Notes under the pieces: model-generated
Databases searched by the model: none
What the model was told of the DNA's origin: nothing
The model's input: only the letters and a program-made list of their open reading frames with translations
Shown: positions 12,374 through 23,661 of the stretch, piece after piece
How positions within the stretch are numbered: position 1 is the first letter of the stretch
Layout of the letters: the number at the start of each line of letters is the position of its first letter
Assembly (NCBI GenBank): GCA_024704765.1
Contig: JAKMXF010000314.1
Location: 298,630-362,629 of the forward strand
Reading direction: 5' to 3'
Length of the DNA: 64,000 nucleotides
DNA from: Oopsacas minuta
Lineage: Eukaryota > Porifera > Hexactinellida > Lyssacinosida > Leucopsacidae
Program-made: the position numbers and the translations under genes

Positions 12374-12684
12374 CTGAGCCATTTCAGTACGCGTAAAGCC
12401 AAAAAATACTTCTGGTCCTGTTCTTTTGTCTTCTTGCCCATCAGCAATCGAATTTTTTAATCTCTTGATTTCAGCTTGTAAAGAAATATTTTTCTCCGCA
12501 GTAGTTTTCTCTCGATTTTGTAAGTTGTTTACTCGGTCCTGGACAACAGCAGAATCAGCTTTCATTGTATTTACCTGTGATTCAAGAGTATTCTTTATTG
12601 TCAAAAGTTTATTTTTTTCATCCTGTAACTTATTATTTTCTTGGATAAGAGGGTTAAACATAGGTGTTTGCAGAGTTTCACAAC
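12374..12684 (-). CDS. Internal exon encoding a coiled coil (host gene candidate)
   Basis: On the minus strand an open stretch of about 103 codons is bounded by an acceptor (AATTAG before 12684) and a good donor (GCTCAG then GTATGT at 12374). The predicted peptide is rich in Glu, Lys, Gln, Asn and Leu with heptad-like hydrophobic spacing (for example KLQDEKNKLLTIKNTLESQ). This means a long alpha-helical coiled coil for most of its length, ending PEVFFGFTRTEMAQ. The exon starts in phase 1 (two bases finish a codon) and ends in phase 0. No transposon motif is present and composition is more coding-like than its surroundings. I cannot name the protein. Flanking exons were not found, so it may be an isolated exon in a long gene. 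Confidence 0.6.
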
Positions 12685-12689
12685 CTAAT

Positions 12690-13110
12690 TAATCATAGAC
12701 AATAATTAGTAGAACATGAAAAAACAAGTACACCAATTAATGAACATTTGTATTCTATTCACTTTCATGAACATGACAAATCTACATCGTTAGATAAAAT
12801 GTTACTAAAGGTGCACAGTGGTTCTAAATATAAATTATACAAAATAAGGCATGTGGATAGTAAAAAGTCATGGGAATTTATCCATAGAGAGTTCAGTAGG
12901 TAATCGATTGAAACGAAAAAATGTATAAATAAGATTTAAAAGAGTGAGTACATGATGTGAGGACAATTTAGTAAAGGCATATTTAAGGTTTGAAAATGCG
13001 TGAATCTAGGAACACATGAATTTGAGATAATCGTAAATCATGGAAACATTTTGAAATAGTTTTCTATTAGAAAATATATATTAAATTGTGTAAATAGTCA
13101 AAAATATTAT
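12690..13110. other. Anonymous AT-rich sequence
   Basis: I see no supported feature here. Confidence 0.35.
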
Positions 13111-13114
13111 AAAA

Positions 13115-13232
13115 AGGTAAATGCAACCTCTATATGTGAAGTGTCAAAAAATGGGAACCTATCATCACTAAAGCGGGGAGTATGGTATAGTACTTTAGAG
13201 ATCATTATACTTCACACCAATTGCATTTACCT
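13115..13232. repeat. Small inverted-repeat unit
   Basis: AGGTAAATGCAA at 13115-13126 is the reverse complement of TTGCATTTACCT at 13221-13232. Just inside, TGTGAAGTGT is matched by the inverted ACTTCACA. The unit is about 118 bp and could be a very small MITE or a hairpin. Confidence 0.5.
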
Positions 13233-13598
13233 CTATAAGTGGGATAATTTTTGAATTAGGGGATATTACTGGGATATTAGAATAATCAAATATCATTTAA
13301 AAACAGTCGTTGGAGGAAGTTGGTATACATCATGACTAAGAATATTTGAATAGGGACATTTGCATTTCAATTATCATATCTTAGACATGAATGACATGGA
13401 TGTGCTAAATCCTGCATCACGAGTATCTTAATGTTTATAATCACTTATATACATTGTAAACTTGAATACATATAATAAGGCTAATCATTTAGCGAGAAAG
13501 TGCAGAACAAGGTGGATCAACTCCAATTATTACTGGTGCTATTGGTGATCACATACCGTAGAAATAAAGAAGTATACAATATAAATAGCTTTGTAGTA

Positions 13599-13835
13599 CC
13601 ATAAAATGGGGATACCTTGGCCCACTGGGTTTGCTTTAGCCAAAATATTGAAGTTCTCGAGAAATTTCGGCGTGATTCGGTATTAAACTTAAAAATGATC
13701 AGGCAGATTTTAATCAAAAATTCAAATATGCGTGGTTATTTTGATGATTTATGCTGAGTCACGTCGAAATTTATAGAGAACTTCAATATTTTGACTTAAG
13801 CAAACCCAGTGGGCTAAAGTAGCCCCATTATAGGG
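13599..13835. mobile_element. 237-bp MITE with ~85-bp TIRs
   Basis: The left arm (CCATAAAATGGGGATACCTT then GGCCCACTGGGTTTGCTT) is the diverged inverse of the right arm (AAGCAAACCCAGTGGGCTAA then AGTAGCCCCATTATAGGG). AATATTGAAGTTCTC is shared inside both. TA is present on both sides (13597-13598, 13836-13837). No coding capacity, so it is non-autonomous and would be moved by a TA-targeting transposase. Confidence 0.8.
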
Positions 13836-13839
13836 TAAT

Positions 13840-14630
13840 AGAATCATCGGGGTAGAGCTGAATTGGATTAAAAGGAAAATTTAATTAAATCACAAAATAA
13901 CCTGGCCAACAAAGGCCATTTCACTTTCATTCACAAATTTCATGCACTATCTTAGTCTTGTTCTTTCTCCAATAAGATAACATTTTTACAATAGTAATTT
14001 TGTGATGAAAACCTCGTTCGATCCTACTGAGTACCCTCTGGAACTAATGGTTAACCTCTAGAAATTCCAAGAAAATTATCAATGCTTTGCGAAAGCGCAG
14101 TTCATTGTAACTGCCTGGCTGCCCTAAGTATCTTTAAGTGCCTGAATCATGTAAGCTATGTAAACAATTGAAAAGGAGTTAAACTAAGACCATTTCTTTT
14201 TTCAGGGTATTCAAGAAATCAGAAAATAAACAGATTGATGAACATAGATATAATATAGTCACATTGGATGACTTGAAACAAAAGCATTATCTCATTTCTC
14301 TTAGAAAGTGGCTACGTTTGTCTATCAATCAAGATTAAGTTCAATATGTAATTCAAATATTTACAATACCGAGCTTTGGGTAGTCGCTTCGCGATGAACT
14401 CGACGCATTGAAACTGAGGTATCCATTATTATCCAAATTGACAGCCCATTTGAGTATTATAATATAGATATATTTAGAACAATGTAATTCACTAATATAC
14501 GTATATGGCATATATGTTATTGAATTATTTTGTATGATTAACCCACTTTGTAGCCGTTGAGTGCAATTATCTACGTAACTTTTGAGATTTTGCTAATTTG
14601 TTTACTATATAATCATAAAAACAATAATAA
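13840..14630. other. Anonymous AT-rich sequence
   Basis: No gene or element supported. Confidence 0.35.
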
Positions 14631-14635
14631 ATTAC

Positions 14636-14720
14636 AAATGATTAATCCAAAAGTGTGAAAATTGGATTCGGCACTATCGATGTGCTGAATCCGATTTTCA
14701 CACATTTGGATTGATCATTT
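14636..14720. repeat. Hairpin with ~39-bp arms
   Basis: The sequence from 14636 (AAATGATTAATCCAAAAGTG...) is the near-perfect reverse complement of the sequence ending at 14720 (...TTTGGATTGATCATTT). Only about seven bases (TATCGAT) separate the arms. Mismatches are few, so a transcript could fold into a long stem. It may be a minimal foldback element. There is no adjacent gene to suggest a processed small RNA. Confidence 0.75.
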
Positions 14721-14724
14721 AGTG

Positions 14725-15175
14725 AAGTTTTATTGAATTCTATTTTCTTACTTGACAAACACGATAAATAATAGTTATGCGACAATTTCAAAATTGCATA
14801 CCGTAAATCCTTTCCTTGAGAATGGACAAACAAAGAAACAAACAATAATAGAGATTAAATAATATATAGATTTAGCTCACAATCGAAGCCAACCTTCTGT
14901 TAATTACAATCTAGGTACCAAAGCATTTAAGATGAAAAGCCAATTGCTCTATCACTGAATTGTCTGACAGATGTATGTCAATTTGAATTCTTTGGATTGA
15001 ATGTATCCCCTCTTGAATGATATTTGTCAATAAGATCCTATAAGATATATCGGTAATTGAGTGAGGACCCACAATATTGAGGAAATCGATCAAATTAAGA
15101 TATAATCGTGAGTCATAGTCATAATTGGAGTCTATAAATTAAGGGTATGTATCTGTTTCTACCTACCTCCCTTCG
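14725..15175. other. Spacer before the DD37E element
   Basis: No supported feature. Confidence 0.35.
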
Positions 15176-15179
15176 ACTA

Positions 15180-16522
15180 CAGGGTGTTAAGAAATTGATG
15201 CCCTAATTATATTTGAGTAACAGTTTGAAATCAGCGGTATAGAATGTGGTGATCACTTTCCAATATAACGGCCTTTACGTTTTATACATTCTTTAACTCT
15301 ATTACACATCCCTAATACTAAATTCTCCAAAATTTCTGGAGATATCCTCGACCAAGCCAGCTTTACATGATTTTCCAGCATCAAAACGTTGGTTCGAATA
15401 AGCATCATTTGAATATCATGTTAGACTATTGACCACAAATTTTCAATGGGATTGAGGTCCGAGAGTTACCTGGCCAAGTTTTCTTTGTCCAAAATTCGAC
15501 TAAATTGTTATCACACCATTCTTGCGTTCTTTTGGCAGTGTGGGCCGAGCACCATCCTGTTGAAAGATGGCTCGTGACATGTCTGGCAACATCTTGCGAC
15601 GTAAAATACTCGCTTCTTCTGGTTGACGCTGCATAGTAGACATCAATGACTTATTCAATATCTCTCTTCATAATAATCCGCGTTAACAGTTTGACCTTTG
15701 GGGATGATATGGAGTTCTGATACTGCACGATATGACATCATACCCCAAACGAGGATTTTTGAGGAGAATTTCACGGTTTCAGTTGGTAAAATTTGAGACT
15801 GTTTGTAAGCCCAGACACGATCATTCTGATGGTTTAAGTGAGGATATAATTCGAAGGGAGACTCATCTGAGAACAGTACCCGGTGCCACTCTTCATTTTT
15901 CTAGGATTTCCGATCTTTACAAAATTGGAGGCGAGCCATCCGCTGTTTTTCGGTGATTTTTGGCTGTTTTTGAGGTTTAAAGGGCTTGACAGAGAGTGTA
16001 CTTCTTAAATATCTATGTACTGTTACATGAGACACTGGGCATCTTTTGGAGTGTAAGCGCTTAGCCAATCTCCGCGTTGATTGGTGTCTTTTGCAAATCG
16101 ATTTTGCAAAGACGATTTTAGCAATTTTTGTGATTGTGGATTTGTGTCTACGTCCAGGCTTGTTTTCGAGGGAGCGACCTGACTTATTGCGGCTCAACCA
16201 ACGTCAACTTGTTCGAATTTTTATTCCTAAGCTCAGTGAAACCCGTATCTGAGTCATTCCACTCAATACCATTCCTACTGCCCTGCTTCTTGTGGCGGAA
16301 GTAGCTTCTTTGACAATTAGTATACGCTATAATTCGTACAATCGGGTTTGATAATATACAAAATAGAAATTGGCATTCTGACTGAGAGTGATATACTAAA
16401 ATTGTCTAAAACTGGTTGTCAAATTGAAATAAGAGTGGGTGTATTTCATAAGATTAAACACTGAAACTATGGTTACATTATTGTAGATTATGTGATTAGG
16501 GCATCAATTTCTTAACACCCTG
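15180..16522 (-). mobile_element. Tc1/mariner element of DD37E type, 1343 bp (copy 1)
   Basis: TA flanks both ends (15178-15179 and 16523-16524). The TIR begins CAGGGTGTTAAGAAATTGAT and continues GCCCTAAT, and the inverse copy closes the element at 16522, giving about 28 bp of matching ends. Its length and the start CAGGGTGTWA match the element at 36118-37462, so both belong to one group. It encodes a minus-strand transposase that is decayed. Confidence 0.92.
15421..16257 (-). pseudogene. Tc1-like DD37E transposase, broken
   Basis: From an ATG at 16257 a short N-terminal part is cut by a stop. The helix-turn-helix region follows: GRRHKSTITK, then a stretch with HVTVHRYLR, over 15901-16197. 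After a frame change the catalytic core reads VLFSDESPFEL (first Asp), QNDRVWA, ILVWGMMSYRA and ELHIIPKGQTVN. Further changes lead to QQDGA (second Asp) and SPDLNPIENLW (Glu). Counting residues between the second Asp and that Glu across the frame breaks gives about 37, which is why I call it DD37E. Several indels make it dead. The spacing count is an inference, because it crosses lesions. Confidence 0.88.
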
Positions 16523-16524
16523 TA

Positions 16525-17580
16525 CAATTCGTTTTGTGTCAGATTTGTCAATGTTCCCGAAAATATATGCTGATATAAAACAAAGGCCCCAGGTATGTCA
16601 ACTGATAAATTTATAATGTATAATTAAAACTACATTGAAAACGGAAAAGTATTGACCAACGATTGTTCGCCTAATCTTGCCTTCATCTGCTAAAAGCATC
16701 AAATCTTGAACTCACTAATGCATCTGTAATAGAAATTTGAGAAGTGTAGTCTCTTCTTTCAGGCACTGTATTATGATAACTACCCCCAAAATGTGAATAT
16801 ATTTAAACTCTTTTCTCTTGAAAAAACTATCTTTGCTATTGTTCCTCGCCTGCCGACCATAATAGGAATTTATTCTTGTTTTTGATTCAGTTAACATTTG
16901 AAGTATATCTGCTTAATACGAAACATTTCGATAACAAAAATCTTTTGCCAAAATGGATGACATATCTACTACACCATGAAATATCCCCTTTACTCGATGT
17001 AAGGCTTGTTTTGAGGAAGTACGAATACTTTACAGACATAGTGAAGTGGTTTAGCTCCTCAACTATCAGCTAATTCATGCTGGGCTACGAGCTTTGAACA
17101 TCAGAATGTAAAACTTATTCTAAGAATTTAATGAGTCAATTAGTGCTGGCCTAAAAGATAATTGAAAGAACAATAACTCAAAAACAAAATCAGCTGAGGC
17201 ACACATGGTTAGCCCTACATCTCATAATTGACCATCCAACTACCAATAACGAATTTCGGGTAGAACATCATTTTGAATGTAAAGATAGAGATTAAGAGCT
17301 AGCGACAGTCAACTCAGCGTATTTGGGAAACATTGGTCCCAGTCATTTTGGCCCGATTAAGCAGAGTTCCCTATTTTCTAGAGAATCTCATTACTTATTC
17401 CCTAATTGTTATGACTATAGCAGCGCTATTTAACCATTTCTCTAAAGTCACCATAAAGCAATTCATCAAATTTAATGGTGGAGCCATCCCAACGAAAATA
17501 CAAAATCTGAACTTCGCGGATCATTTTGGTCCTTGCGAGAAACAATGTTATATCATTACTTGCATTAAATTAATTCTGCC
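16525..17580. other. Anonymous sequence
   Basis: An open stretch at 17333-17602 (plus) has no recognised motif or splice context. Nothing else is supported. Confidence 0.35.
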
Positions 17581-17584
17581 TTGG

Positions 17585-17695
17585 ATAAGGACAGTTCGGT
17601 AATGGACCATTCAGTACGAAAAATTCCGATACGGACACTTCGGTAAAGGACATTTCGGTAAGGATAATTGCTACGGACAATTCGGAGCAGGTTAA
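17585..17695. repeat. Degenerate ~17-19-bp minisatellite (GGACATTTCGGTAAA type)
   Basis: Five to six tandem variants of the word GGACA.TTCGGTAA occur here: GGACAGTTCGGTAAT, GGACCATTCAGTACG, GGACACTTCGGTAAA, GGACATTTCGGTAAG and GGACAATTCGG. Unit length varies by a few bases. This is a small, worn tandem array with no coding content. Confidence 0.75.
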
Positions 17696-17699
17696 ACAG

Positions 17700-20600
17700 T
17701 GTACTACTCTACAATTAGTTTAATCGGTAGTACTGATTCTACATATCTATCTGGTAAATCGGATCTGATGCTTGTCATCAGGGAGTCTGAAACCTTTGTA
17801 GATGCAGGTGAATTCGAAATACAATGTTAGCCGTTAAGATATAGGTATGGTAGCTGCCAACCACTGATTCGAAATATTTATAAACATCGAAAGGTGAGAC
17901 AAACATGACTAAGTAAGTAATATATACTAAGAGCAAGCTTTCAATCAGTGTGATTCTCTCTGTGTATCCCTTCTGTAATAACTTTGCGCAAGATAATCTG
18001 GGTAAATGGAAAACAGTCTTTGATATTGTACCAGAAAGGTTGGAAATAAATGATAACAGCTTTTTAAAGTATATTATGACATAGGTGGGAAGGCTGAGCT
18101 CTGGAGAAAATAAGTGGGATTGATGTGTTCATTGTGAAATCTTTCGTAAAGAATACGTCTTCTACTTCATGTTGCAATTTTGGCGAAGTCATGGTCCTAA
18201 GGTATTCTAGTCATCCAGGTAAAATAGGCGATACCGTCCGTTTTGTTAATAATACGTAGTTATTATATGATCCATTTATCGTACTTATAGATCTACTAGA
18301 TAAAAATAATGTGTATAATGTATTCACATTACATGAGATGTGGAAATTTTGAATTGAGAACCAATTCAAGCATCCAAAGTAGGTTTTAAATCAATTTATA
18401 TCGATTAGTTTGAACATACACTACAGTACCTTCTTGAGGTTTCGATACTGGGGAGGGGCAATAAGTGCCATCTCCATTGTGTACACTATATGTATACTTA
18501 CGTATCTTAATTGAAATGTTTGAATCACAAGTAAAAAAGCTTGATTTCTTCAACATCAACCCGATGGAGTACCCAAAACAAAGAGTTTCTTTATGTGGAT
18601 TGTGTGGCATTTAAATACCGACAATTGTTGCTGAGTATCATAGACTGGGAAGAACAGCGCATTGTATGTACTGACATAAATGTATATAACAGAATAATAT
18701 AGATTGCAAGTAAAGATAGAATTTCAGCATAAATGCATGTGGCATAGAAAATGTACTATTCATCGGTTAATAAAAGAATAAATGTAATAATTAGTATTAA
18801 TGGGTGATGAATCAACCCCCACATATTGATTAACTCCTGGATGAGAACTTGAATGTATTGGGTAGTATATCATTTGTGATCGAAATATTGCTAAGATTTG
18901 AAACGACTGAATAGCAATATCCGATTACGCAATTGTGTTTTTGTATATATTTACAAGTACTGGAATAGATAAGGGCATGATGATATAGTATAATTATTCC
19001 ACGTTAAAACGATGAAACTTCGTCGGTAAAACCGAATGCTTACACACCTCTGCTGATTGGTCACAGTACGTCACTGGATGCCATATAATATCATCTTTAG
19101 CAAACATATTACACTGGAAAAATTTGATCCAAATGTCCAACAACAAAATTTAATCCCGAAATGAATCTGATTATACGAACTGCGAGTGACAAAGATAGCT
19201 GTCATGTATAAATATCAGCATGTAAATGACGAGGACACAGATAAAACTGATAAATCGAAATAAGTCTTCATTTCAAAAGAGAGGCGAACAATTAACTAAG
19301 AAATTAATCAAATATGTTCAAAATTATATACGTAGATTCATTTAATCGTAGTTAAGGAATATCACATACCTCAATCAAGCTGGACATAAGAAATATACCA
19401 AGAAACATCGAGGGTACTACACAAATATTTAAGAGTAATTTGGGAACAGAAATACTCAGGATACTTGTAGCAATCTAGTAATTTCAATCACATTGTATGA
19501 TTAGAACTCACTAATGAATTAAAGAGATAATATGACGTAAATGTAATAGTAACCATTGTTAACGGTCACAGGAAATAATGGCCACATACTCAAAATCTCT
19601 TTAAGATTTAAGTAACATTAACCTCTGTTTAAAAGCTACATGTACATAACTGCCAATTTTCCTAGTACTTGACAGTGTGGTGATATGCGGTATTAGGTAA
19701 AATTTCGAATACAAATTTGAATATAATTTATGATTCCCCATTGTCTATTTAATAGGAAAAAGAATTATATCATCTTAGATTCTCAAAAGGAAATCGGATT
19801 ACAGCAAGCAAACAAGACATATTTTTAGAATTTGTTACCGTAAATATTTTAACCACAAATATCAACAGAAAATAGAACAATACACAAATTTAGTGTATAA
19901 GAGTTTAGATTAATTCTCGTAGCCTTTTGGTAGTGATGACCAAAAAGAAAATATTTTATCAAGTATATACAGTTTGGAGTGCTGCATCTACCGGTTGACT
20001 AAGTTTGACAAAAAGGAATTGTAACATGTTTACAGTACATGCATGTATTAAGTGTTACACAAATTTCAGACCCGCATCGGAGCGCACAGATATATTTTCT
20101 TGACATCGTTGGAAGGTCAAGGGTTACAACGATTTGGATGAATCTTATTTTTTGGAAAATATATATTCCATAATAGCATGGATATTACTATATTACTTCA
20201 TTATCAAGTATTTATGAAGTGCACCGATCATAAAATGAATTCTTAATACACCCTACCATAAAGGTTTCATCAATTGATAGGTCTGATGTATATTTAGCTA
20301 AAAATATTATTATGAGTTATTATCAACCCATAGATATTTATCAAGAACAACTCCTATAATCACGTCATAGTTACATTTACAGATATGCTAGGGAAAGAGT
20401 AAAGATATTTTGGAAATCTACATTGTCGATGTCCAAACTGTGAAAAGTAGATTTATGATGCTTATCTTAACTAGTTTTCATGTTAATGTATAAATCTCCA
20501 TATATGCCATTTTGCTACACTGTGTACTTTAGATAGAAGTGATAAACAAATTTGACAAGACATGAATAGAACTTAATTTATGGTCAACATATCAGTCATA
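17700..20600. other. Anonymous AT-rich sequence
   Basis: Nearly 3 kb without a supported gene. A minus-strand open stretch at 18386-18610 contains a donor-like GTAAGTAT but no known domain. It could be an exon or chance. Confidence 0.35.
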
Positions 20601-20605
20601 TCTGA

Positions 20606-21098
20606 TCATGATTCCGTAGGATGCGCAAATAAACTAGTACCTGAATTTTCATCGCCAAGAAAGCATTCAGGGTCCTCTATCCTGATCAGATCAGATGATA
20701 AAGTGTAATTGTGAGTATTGGAAACTTCAGAAGTACTCGGCGAAACTCTTAGGTTCAGGGAACTAGAGAATTCAAAAGCATTAGACAAGTCAGTATCAAT
20801 AAACTCTGATACCATATGTTCAGATGTGATTTTCCTTTTCTTTCCCGGACTAACTTTGGATTCGTTATTATAACCAGAACCAATTCCAGCGAAAATATAC
20901 AAATCTGAAACAAAAGATCTACTAGGAAGCACTTCTCTAGATTCCTTTTGAAAATTATAACTGTTAGGAACAAAAGAGGACGTCAAATCTTTATCTGCCG
21001 GAGGTTCAAAGGGAGACGAAAGTGAACCGCTAACATCTTGAAGTGAAGGATTGAACCCCATATCGTGGTCGAGAACCTTTACTCTAGGTGAGAGACGC
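20606..21098 (-). CDS. Probable terminal exon of a nuclear protein (host gene candidate)
   Basis: On the minus strand an acceptor (TTTTACAG before 21098) opens 164 codons ending in a stop at 20606. The peptide begins RLSPRVKVLDHDMGFNPSLQ. It is rich in Ser, Pro, Asp and Glu, and has a basic cluster SPGKKRKI that looks like a nuclear localisation signal. It ends with an acidic/Ser-rich tail. That mix is typical of low-complexity transactivation or regulatory regions of transcription factors. The exon begins with one base completing a codon, so the upstream exon must leave two. The exon at 54646-54855 does exactly that. No transposon motif is seen. An open frame continues upstream of the acceptor, so an unspliced start cannot be ruled out. 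Identity unknown. Confidence 0.55.
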
Positions 21099-21169
21099 CT
21101 GTAAAAGTTATACAATGAATATACTGGAAGTAAATATTGGGAGTGCAATGGTGCCAGAAACAGTGACAA

Positions 21170-22590
21170 TTAAGCAATAAATATAATTTTATAACAGGGA
21201 TTGGAATTTTGCAGCAAAAGCATGGACCAATGACTGAGAAGAAGCAATGGGAAATTAACGTATAGGCTTCTAGATATCAAAATAAATTACCCAAAAAGAC
21301 AGAAGAATACAAACCAGCCATAGTAACTAGCCAGAATCAGCTAGATAAATCTACTATTTGAATATTTATTCTTAGGCAAGAATAATAGTTCGTGGATCAC
21401 GAAGAATAGTCATAACACTATCACAAATAATTGATTCATTACAATAGAACTGAATACAAAAAGTATGTAGTGGCTTAGGAGCAAAGTTTAGCAAAAGTAT
21501 TGTTACAAATACATTATTACTCAACAGCAACCGTTATGAAGCGTCAAATAATACCAGCCAATTTGTTGAAAGCAGTAAAACTTAACACAAGTTAGCATCA
21601 CATGAGTTTGATGCTAGAAGGTAAATAGATATTTTGGATAGATCTTAGCCTTAGTATTAATAGATTTAAATACTAATCAAGTGACAAATGGTTATATTCA
21701 GGTTGGCTAGGTACTAGTATCTGAAACTATTGTAGAAAATGTGGCTCTTCTATGCATTCTATGTATGGGTAAAATCTGGGAGGACATGACATAAATTAAA
21801 TTTTAGTGCCAGGTTGAGGTGGGTGCTGGATTGAGCTTACTATATAGTGAACCATAGAAATACAACTACGGAACCGGATTGAGTCATATGCATGGATGTT
21901 ATCAATGTTGTTTTCTATTACGTCATTTAATTCTGAATTGGATTTATATGACCGTGAAAAAGTGATATATTAACAAATTCGATACTGCACTGTTGGGTGT
22001 ATAATTTTATGCTATATAACATGGCCATTATCTGCAAAAGAGGGAAGATTTATTCTAGCATATTTTGTAGTAATCAGATAGCACAAAGAATGTGGAAAAT
22101 TGAAATAACTTAAATGATTAAAGTTCGATCACATTATTTATAGTATATTTCGTAATCAGGGCTAGAATTCCCCGTCTTTTAAGTGATCAGAGAAAATATT
22201 TTGGAGTATTTCTTACATAACAACACAAGAAAGTCCCAGGAATCTAACATTTCATTATCATAACTTATGTAAACCCCAACAGGTGACCCGTTATTCGACG
22301 CAGCTAGGCTAGCTGAGGCTATATGGATACATATATATAACTCCAAAATGTTTAAATCTTAGATTTAGACAAAGGCCCGTACGGGCTGGCATTCCTTGCG
22401 AAAACATAATATTATCTGTTTCTGAATGAAAGATAAACTATAAATGTACAATACATTTATAAGACATAGATCTAGGGTTTCAATCCGGTTATTTATGCTA
22501 AGTTGACCTGGAAAATATTCAGTTTGAATTGTTAAGTAAGTATATATTCCGACAATTGCATAAATAAAACCCATGTGAAAGGGGATAAAC
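21170..22590. other. Anonymous sequence with one short dispersed-repeat match
   Basis: No supported gene. On the minus strand near 22290-22315 the bases AGCTAGCCTAGCTGCGTCGAA resemble plus-strand words at 46855 and 53225 (AGCTARCC.AGCGG.GTCGAA). This marks a short dispersed repeat. Confidence 0.4.
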
Positions 22591-22595
22591 CAAAT

Positions 22596-22811
22596 TCAAT
22601 CAACTGGAAACTCTGTACATTGTGACAAACTATCACCTGTGCCTATCTGAGACAAAATACAGCGTTTCCAGTTGAAAGAATTTGGATTATCCGCTTTTAC
22701 AAGAGTTATACTTGACCAATCATTCAGAATGTGAGTATATAGTATTAGACTATTGAGACTGAAATATTTTCTGAACAACTTAGCATGAACAATCGGATCA
22801 AATTCCTCGTA
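22596..22811 (-). CDS. Candidate exon 2 of a small unknown gene
   Basis: An acceptor-like TGACACAG precedes 22811 on the minus strand and opens about 71 codons to a stop, starting YEEFDPIVHAKLFRKYF. It joins in phase 0 with the candidate exon at 23067-23177 through a 255-bp intron. No domain is recognised. Support is only the splice signals and frame agreement. Confidence 0.3.
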   Translation of the reverse strand, partial: YEEFDPIVHAKLFRKYFSLNSLILYTHILNDWSSITLVKADNPNSFNWKRCILSQIGTGDSLSQCTEFPVD

Positions 22812-23066
22812 CTGTGTCATAAAAATATATAATACTTATGTAGTTATTCTTTCTCTCAATGAAAATAAAAAAAATCATGTGTTGGGGAGAAATCTGTAAA
22901 AATAGCAGGGGAATTAACTAGTCATTGGGGCAGATATCGAAAATCGAGTTAATGGTCATTTAGAGGGCTTATAAATGCATAAAATACTCAATTTGTCGAA
23001 AGGAGTCGAAAAAGGGTTCACTCTATAGGAGTGGATAAGTTCTGCGAATGGAATGTTGACACTTAC

Positions 23067-23177
23067 CTGAGAACTTGTTATGTTGACAGGTTCTAAAACG
23101 AATTCTTTGTAAGTTATCGCATTGAGCCTAACAACAGAAGGGATGAAAAGTAACGGAGTACAGTAGACAGCAAACAT
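23067..23177 (-). CDS. Candidate first exon of a small unknown gene
   Basis: Thirty-seven codons from an ATG at 23177 end at a textbook donor (TCTCAG then GTAAGT). The N-terminus (MFAVYCTPLLFIPSVV) is hydrophobic and could be a signal peptide. The exon is in frame with 22596-22811, giving a predicted protein of about 108 residues. Another minus-strand frame over about 23110-23440 is also open, so the true structure is uncertain. Confidence 0.3.
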
Positions 23178-23661
23178 TTCTGTACACCATCAAGGAACTG
23201 GGTTTCGCACTGTTTAACGATCCGTTGATTATAGGGAAAAGAAGCAAGAGATGAAGAAAATATCGTCATTTCGAAGGTTTGAAACCTCTTGAACGAGAAT
23301 AACTTCTCTTCAGAGAAAACAATATTTTCGAGGTCAGAATTAGGAAATAGGACAAAGAGGCCCTTGCTTCTGGAAAGTATTTCTTTTGAGAAGCTTGGGA
23401 AAGAAATTGGACTCGTTTTGCTCTCAAAAGAATGAATTGTAGGGCCCCTTTAATGATGTTTTTAAGAGATCAAGTTGAGATATATAAATCAGTGGTATTT
23501 TCCCTCAAAAGCCACGGATCTCGCCAAATTAGATACCTCACGGTATATTTCATTCTCTTGGCCATTATAGTAACAGGCTTAACAGAACTTGGCTTGTCTA
23601 ACATACTACCGTGTGATGATACTTATTGACAGTTCTATCTACAAATTTTCTGCGAATTATA

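Noticed and set aside
17333-17602. 89-codon open stretch on the plus strand
   Set aside because: No recognised motif, no splice context, and length is within chance for a 64-kb AT-rich window.
22365-22574. 69-codon minus-strand stretch as a third exon of the small 22.8-kb gene
   Set aside because: An acceptor-like TTTTCCAG exists, but the phase does not join the candidate upstream exons.
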